A stretch of 64,000 bases of DNA from Triplophysa rosa. Taxonomy: Eukaryota > Chordata > Actinopteri > Cypriniformes > Nemacheilidae. Below are positions 30,001 through 42,000 of this stretch, piece by piece. Under the pieces are notes generated by a model that was given only the letters and a program-made list of their open reading frames with translations, ran no database searches and had not been told where the DNA came from. Both the position numbers and the translations under genes were made by a program. The stretch spans positions 2,760,628-2,824,627 of the forward strand of contig NC_079901.1 in the NCBI RefSeq assembly GCF_024868665.1. Direction: 5' to 3'. The stretch's first letter is position 1. Each line of letters opens with the position of its first letter.

Positions 30001-33000
30001 ATCTTTTCTGCTATGGTAGTCAATGATGCCAAAGAATTTTCAGTTGCTAACATTCTACCAAATATCTTTGTGTTCAGCCGAACAAAGAAATTTATGCAGG
30101 TTTGGAACAACTAGAGGGTGAGTAATCCATAACAGAATTTTCGTTTTTGGGTGGTGTGTCCCTTTAAAAAAGATCCCATGTGTGCTCGAGGCCACGCACG
30201 GAAATGGACAAGAAACGTGTTTTCTCTTCGTAAGACATGCAAAAACTTGATTAAGAAATAAGTATGTTTAAATTTATTGCATATATATATATATATAATG
30301 TGTACAAGCACGTCAATGTTTTGGTTGTTCTAGACTGCGTACATAGCTGCTCAAACGTGATATTTGGCAGCCGGAAGAATCAACTGTTGAACACTCAAGA
30401 GTGATTTCTTTCATTGTGCAACGTGACATGCACCTTACGAAACATTGGTAAAAGCATAATTCGGATGCATTGTCTCTTTGGTTGAGCTGAGCTCCCGTGT
30501 CCCTCCCTGTACTGTAGCCTGCCTGTCAGACACTCGTTCCCCACACTTTTGAGAACGGGCCGGTCCTGGAGTTGCCAGGTATTCATCGGAGTATAAATAC
30601 ACATTAAGAATCTCATCAATTAACATTTATCCTTAGAATATAAATAAACATTTTGGCGGCCGCAGTACATTATGAAAGTAGCCCCAAAACCCGCAACCCG
30701 CGGCTCCATAATTTTTCCCGCAACTGCATTTTCAAAATAGCCCAATTGTGCGGGAAAACTGCGACCCTGGCAACACTGGTGCTAGGGCTTACAGCGAACA
30801 GGGTGGGGCCAATAGCCTTGGACCTCGAGCTCAGAGGCTGAAATCATGCCGCGTTACAATACAAAATACAAAGTTCCACCAGCCAGAGGGAGATGAATGA
30901 CACCACACTCGTCTATTCACGAACAGGAAATAGAACTTACTTGCGGGATTTTTGATTTGTTAATGTCTTGCGGGCGAAAAGTTTGTTGTACATGTACAGA
31001 GTAAAATATTACTGAAAATTGATTAGTAATGCCTTACACTTGTAGTGTATTTCGGGGAAACTATGAGTTTAAACACAGTAACCTACAAATAATTTATGGT
31101 GATTAACCATTAATTATTTTATACACTTTACCTGATGCAGCAGAGCTAATAACAGCGACGAACTAAATACACTTGTCCACCGAGTGATCAGCAAATCGTA
31201 TATTAACTCTAAGAAATATTACTCCCCTGGCCTGGAAAAACAATACTCTTACTGTAGTACAACACCACTTCAGAAATCTTAACGAAATCAAGCAGTTTAA
31301 GTGACGTTGATATGTGATAAATAAACACAGAAACAATTCGAGCGTGGATACACATGCGGTTTATTTATCTACACTACGGGGGAACTAAAATCAACTAGCG
31401 AACACAAACCAAACATCAACAAACAAACATAAAAACTTAAAACAGTAGAGAATGAAAGAAATAGATAAAGCAAAGAAAATGGCAGTATTAAATCAGCTAT
31501 TCACATCTGCACGAACCATTAAGGACAAATCTCCTTATTTAAAAGGGGCAAAGCTTATACGCAACTGGTTAGCAATAGTTCAGATACTTGCATTGGCTTC
31601 TTTGTTTCTCGGGACATGTGCTGGCGCACGTATCAAAGGGTCCTGATGTGTTCAGAGCAAGCCGTGAGTCCGTTGATTAAGCTGAAGCAAACTGCCGTTA
31701 GAAACTGTCTCTGAGGAGAGGCAGGTCTCGAGAGGTTGAAAGAACACGAGCGAGCGAACACAAGCGAGCGGACAGATGTTTTAACCCTGAGGGCGTCACG
31801 CCCCTCCGAGGTGGGCGATCCAATGTGATGAGATAGCTTTGGCGCGAAAACATGTTTCTTTGTCCAGCACGCCAGCTCTTTTGCATTTATGGTCGCCTGG
31901 GAGTTTGGAGCAGTAGATAGTCTTCGAATAAAATAAAGTGAACATGGTATAAAAATACATTACTGTGCTATACACCATATTCTAAGAAATGAAAAGAGGA
32001 ACATTTTGATATGACCCATGAAAGGGTTACAATCACATTGACCTGTAGTTTGTACAAGAATGTAAATATAAACAGAAATACCATGACGCACACATGCATT
32101 GGAGGATATATATTGAGGGTGAATAACGGGGAGACAAACATACAATGTGGGTGTATACGGATATGCACTTTAAACCAGTCTGGACAGCGAGTGTCACTCC
32201 TCATGGGGTGCATCCCACAGATTCCCTCGGTGTTGTCTCGGAGGAAAGGCTTACTGGGGCAAAGGTAATGGATGTCTTTAGTCAGGGTGCACATGCGCAG
32301 GTTTGGGGCTATGTACAGCTGGTCATTGCTGTCATGGTAGGCCACCACGTCGGGGGTGTGTGTCCTGATGTATGTTACCTTGCCAAAACCCAACATTAAC
32401 CATGTCCTTGAGCCTACAAATGTTGTTGGCCTCGATAATGGGTAGGTTCAGTAGAAATGCTATCTCACCTTGCTCGGGGGCTATGTGCAGAGGGATGGCA
32501 CTACCCAGAGAGTATGCGAGATGGGCTTGAAGGGGGTTGGTTGGCCCTAAGGTGGCAGAGTCCAGCAGTCTGTACAAGGCTCAACGGTATTAGGTATGGG
32601 GGAATCCTGCCCATGGCGAGACTGTCCACAGATGAGCTCACCTCTCGCAGCATGTCTGACATCAGCGCTGTGACCAGTTGAGCGTGTGCATAATCCTTCT
32701 GGATTACAGAAAAAAGATGCTTCATTGAATTCACAGTCTGGTTTAGGAGGACACTGTGGGTGTTGAGGACCACTACAGTGCCCTTTAATGACTTGCCTAT
32801 AGTCTGCAGGGTTTCGCTTTGGGTTGTCATTTGTGCTCTTAGCTGGGGAATCTCAGTCTGAATCTCGTTCACGTGTCGCCTTACAGTGGCTAAACTCACT
32901 GCGTTGACACTGGTGATTCCAAGGTTGAACAGGGTTCCGACTCCGACAGCGGCTCCCAGCAGGGCTCCCAGGAAACGTTTGGTGTGCCGGTTTTGCCCAA

Positions 33001-36000
33001 TCAGGTCAGCTTGTGTGACGGTCACCTTCTGAAGTTGGGTGAGCATGTGGCTGATGTTGGCCTCTGCATGGTCCAGGGCAGTCTCTGTCCATCGTCCGCC
33101 AGCCCATCCAACTTGTGGTGCTGCGATGGGGTAGTGTGCTCTGTAGACGTCATGGGGATTGAGTCGGACGTACACTTTCTGGGTGTGTGTCCGGCAGTTA
33201 GTGACCAGGAGGTCCGGTTGTTCCCTCAAGACGATGCCCGATGTAGGGCCTGGTGACACAACGTCTGGTTGGAGCAGCCCTCCAGCCAGGCAGAGACTCA
33301 GGGTGGCGAGCCACAGCAACATCCTGGTGACAAAGGGAGAGAAAGCAGTGGGATAAGTGGTGAAGTTCTTTAGCTGGTCAGTCTTTTGTTCGTAGCTTTC
33401 CCTAACGGTGAGTTCGTCGGCGTTGATTCAGTAAGGAGGGAGCTCAATCTAGTTAGTGTTAGCCCCCCCTTCCTTTCTCGCCCAGGGGCTACGTGTCTTT
33501 TAATCTTATTGCGATGGACCTACTTGAGGATCGGTTCTGTTTGTCCCCTGCAAATCCTGATCCTGTAGGCAACAGGGGAGAGTTTGTCGACAATCTCATA
33601 GGGTCCAGCCCAGTGTGGCAAAAACTTCTTGGATAGCCGATGTGAGGCTGTCTGCAGTGGCCGGGCGAAGCCGTAGTACCAGACCCGGTCACTCACCAAG
33701 ACTCCGTACCAGAGACCAAATTAGTACCAGACTCCGGCCAAGTGACCGGATGAGATGGGATGATGACTGATGTGGAGCTGGGTTTGTACACCCAGCAGTT
33801 TCCAAGTCTCTTGCATAATCTCAGCCGTAAAGTGTGTCCCCCTGTCTGAGTTAACTCCCAAGGGAAGCCCGAACCTCGCAAAGATGTGGTTCATTAAGAG
33901 ATATGCTGTTGTTTGGGCCGTGTCGTTGGGCGCTGGGAGGCACTCTACTCACTTGGTGAACTGGCACACAACCGTCAAGAAATATTTGTTGCCCCTCGTC
34001 GACCTGGGTAAGGGTCCGACCCAGTCGATCTGTAGGTCTGACCATGGGAATGTTATTCCTCTGCGTTGCAGTGGAGCTCTGTGGTTTGGGTTTGTAGGCT
34101 GGAACTGGCAGCAAACCAGACATCCTCTGACATACTCTGTTACATCTTGCTGCATTCCGGGCCAGTATGCCACCTGTTTTAGTGTCTCGTAGGTGGCTCT
34201 GATACTGTGGTGTCCGGCACATGGTGCATCATGGGCATACATCAGCATGACCCCCCTTTGGCACTGGGGAACCACAAGCTTTGGTGTTGTGAGGTCATCA
34301 GGGACGTACCAGAGGATGTTGTCTGTCACACGCAGTGTGTGCTTGATGTCATTTAGCCGTTTGAGGCCTGGGAAATTAGCGAGGTCAGAAGATGTGATGG
34401 GGTAGGCGGAGGGGTCTGTGAGGTGGTTTAACATTGCTTGTGTGGTGTTGTCAGAGGCTTGGAGCGAAGCTATGTCGTCGTTTGAAATCTGTGGAGTGAG
34501 TGCTAGGGTTTGTGATGCAGGTGCAACAGCGTGCGCTGGGCGGTGGCTGCGTGTTACCCCTGCCACAGATGGGGTGGGTTGGCGGTGACCACGGGTCACC
34601 ATTGAGTGCGCCTGCTTTTGCAAGGGCATCTGTCTGGTCATTGAGGTCTTTGTCTTGGGCAGGTTGTTTTGAGTGTCCTTTTACCTTTTTCCAGTAGACA
34701 AGCATATCGTGCTCCATTGTGATGGCGTTGCATGCTTGGAACAGATGTTGATGCTTGACTGGCTTATTGTTAGCAGTTCTGAACCCATTCTGTGTCCACC
34801 TCGGGAGATGACATGTGAAGCTTAGTCTGCCGTAGTTCGAGTCTGTGCAGATAAGGAGTTCTTTGATGCTGTGCGCCGATGCAATCTGGAGGGTGATCAG
34901 GATGGCTGCCACTTTCGCCCACTGTGATGACTGTGGTCCCAGGTTGAAGTGTTTGGGTGGGCAAGGTTTGTTGTTTACCCACAAGACACCTGCTCCAGCC
35001 TTTAGGGTACCCTGGTGGTTGTATGAGCATCCATCGACGTAGGCCGTTGGCATGCCTTGGCATACATTTTCTTCAAAGTACCTGTGACAGGTGGATTGTT
35101 GCAGCTGGATTTCCTCTGTCTTAAACGTTGTGGTTGGTGTGTCATCAGAGCAGCTTTGACATGCAGCAAGTCCATTGCCTAGTGCAGACCTGTGATTTTG
35201 AGCATACCGTGCCTCAATGTTGCGTCCTTGGAGGGCCATCAACAACATGGCTATGCATGCGTTGGTGACGATGCCATCTCTGATGCGTTGACTATTGAGG
35301 AACATGACAGGCTGGTGGCAGGTTTCTATGATCACCTTCTGTGCTCCAATATAATTGGAGCATCGCTGAATTGCCCATACAGTGCAGAGCAGGGCTTTTT
35401 CACAGTCTGAATACTTATGCTTGGGCGGGAGTTTTGCTGGCATACGCGACCACTCTCTTGTCCTGATTGTGTCGTTGGTACAGACCAGCGCTGAGGCAGT
35501 GGTTAGAGAATCCAGCTTCGAGGTAGAATTCTTTCTGGGGATCAGGGTAGGCCAGACATGGAGCTGAGCACAGATGTCATTTGAGCTCAGTCACAGCGTT
35601 GTCCTGAGCTTCAGTCCACAGAAATGGGCAGTTCTTCTTTAGAAGGGAAGTTAAAGGTTGTGCAATGTCGGAGTTGACCTCGATGAACTGTCGTGAGTAA
35701 TTGCACACTCCAAGGAAACTTCGCAGTTCTGAGATATTTTGCAGGCGTTTTTATGCTCTGTATGGCTTGTATGCGGCTGGACTGAGGTTCAATGCCGTGT
35801 GGTCCTATGAGTAGTCCGACATAGTTCACCTTGGTTTTACACCATTGTCCCTTGTGGAGAGCAATCTTGGCACCAGCTGTTGTCAGTTGGTCTAGGACGT
35901 GATCTATCTCCCTTAGGTGGTCGGCTACAGTCTTACTTTTCATGAGGACGTCATCTACGTAGACGAGGTTGCCTCTCACTCTGGCATCCGGGCACGCTTT

Positions 36001-39000
36001 GTTGATGATGTTGAATTCGGCTGGTGAGTTGGCATATCCGAAGGGGCACCGTGTGAAGGTGTATTGTCGGTTGCCAAAGGTGAAGGCCAGCTTGTGTTGA
36101 TCTTCCGGGTGCACTGGTATAGTCTAGAATCCTGAGGCTACATCAAGTGTAGAGAAGATGGTAGCCCCCCTTATCCTGGGGATCTCCTGTTCCAGCTGCA
36201 TCATAGGCCATCGTGACACGGGTACCTGCTGATTCAGTTTTCTGTAATCAATTGTTGGTCACCACTTGCCATTGGGTTTAAGGACAGGCCAGATGGGTGC
36301 TGAGTAGGTGCTGTTGCAGGGACGGATGACACCCTTTTCCAGCATAGAGTCGATGATCTCTTGTACTGGCTCATGTGAAGCAATGGGGATTTTGTACTGC
36401 CTGACGAATGTGGGGGGGAGCATTTGGGTGCGAGGGAATTCGTACCATATGAAGGTTAGTGAGACCACAGTCTAAAGAGTCTTTTGCGAATGACGCTTTG
36501 TACTTGTACAGGACCTGTCGAAGTTTCTGGAGGTCTGCTCTGTCCTGTATGGCATCTGCATCCTTCAGGATTTGTTGGACTTGTGCTTCAAATCCAGGGT
36601 AAGGCTCCTCCATCGTTGCGTCATCCGTCTTGTTGACAGTTACAGGGGTGGTGATTTCATTGACTTCACAGATGGGTTGGCTTCAGACAGTGTACACGGA
36701 AAGATAGTCTTTGGTCCTTTCTGTCCTGCACACCTGTTCTTTGGCCATTGGCATGACCGAGGTGATGGAGACCATCTGGAAAGGTGCTGTGAGAGCTGTG
36801 TTATCCAGACTCCCCTCTGGAATCAGTGGTGGTGGGATGGGACCTATGACTGGTATGGTGAGTTCAAGGTCATGGAAATCTTGGCTCATTAACCATCCCA
36901 CACAGTATCCCTTAGGAAGCTTAATAGGTGTAGCTGTGCAGTTGTTGAACAGGATGTGAACTGCACGGGATGTAACTTCAGTTAGGGGTGTGGCTTCCAG
37001 GGTGAGGCCAAGCTCCACACATTCCACTGATGGCTGGAAGTAGGCTAGGGTGTGGTTGAGGGTTTGGGCACGCAGCATGTTGAGCCGCACAGCGACCCCT
37101 TTGGTGTAGGCAGGAACTGTGGTTTCCCGTTCATTCACCAGAATACAGACTTCTGGGATGGTCTGACCTGATGCCAGGTGTAGGTGGTTGACGGGATCCA
37201 TAGGGGGTTGTGCGGCCAATGGGGCCCACACCACATCATTGATAGTATCTATGTGAACTTGGAGACGAACTAGGATGTCTGCCCCAATGTAGATGTCATG
37301 TGGTGAGTCCTGAAGAACCAGGAAGTAGCGAGTTAAGGACCGGCCATTCCATTTCAAGTTCAAAGCACAGACGCCTTTGGCCGTTACCATGGTTGACAGG
37401 TGGGAGCCCAATGGGAATTGTGTGCTCTTTACAACAAAAGGAATGTCCGATGTGTCCGTAGTGAGAGCATTGAACAGTGTGGGGCTGATGGCTGAATTGT
37501 CTGCCCATAGTGCCAAAACAGTGTCTGTTATTGCCATGTTGTTCAGGTGTATGGCTTCCTTGACCCGAGGGCAGTAGCTGTCTGGGTCCTCGGCTGGTTG
37601 CAAGGTGCAGAGTGGCGTCCCTGAACTTGGGGCCGGCCTTGAGTCTGTGTTCTCGTGACCGGCTGGGGGTTGGTCGCTGACCTCTGTGACCTGGCAGCGC
37701 ACTTCAACTGGGTTGGTTGATTGGGAAGGCAGTGGTTCTCGCACTTGAGCCCAGATTTTTAGCTGTTTAAAGTCCATCAGGGGCTCAAAGCGATCTAGCA
37801 AATCTTTGCCAATGAGGAGAGGATAGGTGTCCATTGGTGAGATGTTCACAGGGTGTACCAGACTCATGGGACCGATGGTAAATTGTATGGGGGCTATTTG
37901 TTCCAGTCGGACCTGAGTTTGGCTGTATGACTGCATGTTCAATACACATCTCTGTGGCTTGAGAGTCCGATTCTGTCTCTTAGCTTCTTCTGAGAGTCTG
38001 TGAAATAACTGGGATGACATCAGCGTGAGGTCAGCTCCGGTGTCAACAAGGGCCTCTAATCTCACCTCATGTTCCAAGGTGATGGCTAGATAAAGTTTCC
38101 TGGCCACTCCTTTCTCGATCAGGTTTCCAAGGAGACTTGGTACGGGGGCCTGTGTGGTGACTGACAAACAGTTAGGGCTGATTTCCGGTTGTTCGGTTTG
38201 GAGACAGACAACTAGCACAGCACTTTCGGGTACCTTGGGATCTTGATCGATGATGGGCTGGAGTGTTTAGGTTTTTTCTGGGTGATCAGCCGTCAGCTGG
38301 GGTGCATTTTGGACTCCCGAATACTTTGGTGTCTCAGAGGAGGTTGGCTCAGAGTTTGTGGGGGCGTTGGCAGAGGTCTGGGAATTGTCTTTAGGAGGAG
38401 GGCATTCTGAAGGTTTGTTGATTTCCGTCACGAGGAGTCTGGCATATCCTTTCCGTTTGGCTTGTTAGGCCCTTTTTGAATCAACTCCTTTAATATCTTC
38501 AGGATCTCTGCTGACTCTGAGGTCTCTGTACTTTTCTGCTCTGGGGACAGGTGAGACTTGGGCTTGTCACGGGGGCATTGAGGTGCATTCCTCCGATGAC
38601 TGTTTGGGCTGGTTGTGCCTGCTGGTGCTGGTCGGTGACGCCTAGGTCAGCGATTAGTTTCCCATGCAGCACTGTCCCTTGGTTCGTCTGACCAGCGGGG
38701 TCTGCCCCTGGGCCTCTCGGGGTGCCCTGTCGGATGCTTGGCTCGAGCACCCGAGTAGTCATACCGTTCAGTGGCAGTAAAGTCCCTTGTCTCTCTGTTA
38801 CCAGGCCTAGCATTGTGATGCGGTTTGGCGCCCTCTAGAGTCAGCTCTGGGTAGTGTTCAGAGACAGGGAAAATAACTGGATTTTTAAGTCTTTTCAGAT
38901 GTAGTCTTGTGCTTAACATAGGCCTTATGGACCATGTCCCGCAGCTGTTGAGTGGTCATGGTGCAGGGGCATGCCATAACTCCTAAGTGATGACTCACAC

Positions 39001-42000
39001 TAGGATGCAGGTTTCGCAGGAAAAGAGTTCTAAAGTCAATATCCTGCAGGTAGGCATGTACGTCGTGTCCTCCTGCAGGGTTTGGGGTAAACGGGATGTT
39101 TCTGGCCAGCTTGTCAAGGTCCTTGGGAGCCATGCCGTGGGTCGTTGTAGGGGTTCTCAACTCAACTCAATTTTATTTATAAAGCGCTTTTACAATTTTC
39201 ATTGTTACAAAGCAGCTGTACATGATACATATTGACTATGAGCAAAATAATTAAAGTTGTACCTGCAAAAACAAGAAAAGGTTGAAAACACAGAAGACAG
39301 ACATACCCACATACAAAACACTCCACACACTCAATATGCACACGTACTAACACACATAGACATAGAGACACACACACACGGATGCGCACGCACACACACA
39401 CAACACGCACACACACACACACGTACGTACACAGACAAGTACGCACACACACACACGCTCAGTGAGAGCACACATTTAGGATAAAGGAGAGAGAAGCACA
39501 GGTCAAATATAACAGACTATAAATTCAATATGCAATATTAATTAAGTAAAACTTTAAAATTCTAAAGCAGCCCCCCGGTCAGGCAGATAGTGCAAAAACA
39601 GTATGCAAACGGTGGCGAGGAACCCAAAACTCTAATCGAGAAAAAAAACCTCAGGAGAACCCAGGCCCAACCAGGGGATTCCAGTTCCCCTCTGGCAAAA
39701 GCTGCTGCCTCTGCACAAGCTCCAGAGAGCTTGCACAACAAGGCTAAATAAAATAAATAAACTTAATAATAAAATAAATTATAGTTTAAGATTATCATTA
39801 ATAATCTAATAGCATTTGAAATTTTGTGGTGAAGACATGTCAAGAGACCGCGTCCTTCTTTATCCAGCTCTATCATCTCAGCTCTTGTCAGGTCCCCACT
39901 TCCCATTCTCCGCTCTACCATCAGGTCAGGCCATGAACTGCATCCTGCTCGCTGTGGTAACCTTGGAACAATGAGACAAGACTGGCTGAGAGTAGAGTAC
40001 TGTTCTGTACTCTTTGATGCAACAAGTACATCAGTTGTGTTTTTGGTTCCGGTTGATCTAACTAATGCAGCCTAAACCCTCTGAAGATTTATATTATGGA
40101 AGAGTAGTGTATGCAAGATTAAAAAGATGCGTCTTTAGTCTAGATTTAAACTGACAGAGTGTGTCTGCCTCCCGGACAGTGCAGGGAAGACTATTCCAAA
40201 GTTTAGGCGCTAGATAGGAAAAGGATCTACCACCTGCACTTGATTTTGAAATTCTAGGTATTACCAACTGACAGGACGCCTGAGAGCGTAATGCACGTGA
40301 AGGACTGTAATACAAAAGGAGTTCATTCAAGTACTGAGGAGCTAAACCATGTAAGGCTTTATAGGTAATAAGCAAGATTTTAAAGTTAACGCGATGCTTT
40401 ATAGGTAACCAGTGCAAGGTTGACAGAACCGGGCTAATATGTTCATACTTTTTTGTACGTGTAAGAACTCGAGCTGCCGCGTTTTGGACCAATTGGAGTT
40501 TTTGTAATAAGCCTGCAGGGCAACCACCTAACAGTGCATTACAGTAATCTAGTCTTGATGTCATGAATGCATGAATTAACTTCTCTGCATCTGAGATTGA
40601 CAGCATATGACGTAGTTTAGATATATTCTTAAGATGGAAAAACGCAATTTTACAGGTGTTGGCGACGTGGCTCTCAAATGACAGATTACTATCGAATAGA
40701 ACGCCAAGATTCTTTGCTGACGACGAGGGTTTTATGGAACATCCGTCAATAGTTAAACAGTATTCTTGGTTGTTACTTATAGCAGTTTTCGGTCCAATAA
40801 GTAACACTTCCGTTTTGTCCGAGTTCAGTAATAAAAAGTTGTTTCTCATCCAGTTTTTTATATCGACTATGCATTCCATTATTCGATGGAACTGCTGTGT
40901 TTCATGAAGCTTCGAGGAAATATAAAGTTGAGTATCATCAGCATAACAGTGAAAGCTAACTCCGTGTCGCTTTATTATATCTCCTAGAGGTTCTGTGGAG
41001 ACGCTCCCATCCCTCAATGGCGGTTAGAGGCTCTTGGACACTGGTGGGTGATGCTTTAAACAGCAGGTTGCCAGCTTCCTCTTTCTAGGACCTCGCTTGG
41101 CTGGGAAGTCTGTTCCAACTTGTCTGGGGAGATTCAGTGGTGTCTTTTCCGCCCCTTTGTTCAGCCTGGAAGTGATGGGCGTAGTTCAGTTCTCTTTGCA
41201 CGGTATCAAGTTCAGCTTTGAGCTGGTCTTGTTGCTGAGCCAAGACTTGGACTTCGGCTCGGGCTGCTTGAAAGTGTCTTTCGGAGGCTTTGGCTTTTGC
41301 CTCCCTCTCTTTCAGTTCGGTTTCAGCTCGTTTTAAAAGAGTCTCTGCTTCTTGGAGCTTGCATTCCAGGTCCTCGCGGGCCTGTTTTTCCCATCGTTCT
41401 CTGCACTCGTTGTCTGTACGGAGGTCGGTCAAAGTTTCCTGTAGCCTTTCCACCTCCTCCTTTAGCTCTACGTGCCACTCCTCCGTTGCCGGCTTCTGGG
41501 CCTCCAGGGTCAGTTGATCTAGGCGATTCTGGGCGTCTGCCTGGTTCCTATGAGCCTCCTCGGCCTGAAGCTTTAGTGCTACTGTGTCTTGCTCCAGGAG
41601 GGTAACGTTTCCGTCGCTCAGCTTCACCTGGGCGATGAGGTTGTGGGCAAGGGCCCCGATGATCTTGACCAGCTCCTTGTGGGTGTAGCTCTGTACTGGA
41701 TCGTAGGCCATCAGCCGGTTCAAGTCGTCATCCAGCTGCTCACGGGTCCAGTCCGGTAGGTCCCTGGTCGCCTCGGGCAGGAGGGCCTCTGTCATTGCGC
41801 TCAGCCAGGCCCCTAGCTGGTCCCAGTGGGTGGCAGGACTGGATAATCTGGACATGCTTGCGCACTGGGGGGCGAGAGAGAAAAGCACAAGAGGCCAATG
41901 CAAGTCCCTACAAGTTAAGTGAGCTCTGTACTACTCCTATGTCACGTGTTGTGCAGCTAACTGGGGTGAACAGTCAGTGGCGCAACTTAAACACCTATTT

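Noticed and set aside
31452..31646. A 64-residue plus-strand frame present in both LTRs (also 44395-44589).
   Set aside because: It is conserved only because the LTRs are copies of each other. It runs antisense to the provirus and has no recognisable domain.
40094..41017. A 307-residue frame that starts in gag and continues into LINE ORF2.
   Set aside because: The fusion is a by-product of the LINE insertion; its first residues are out-of-frame gag sequence.
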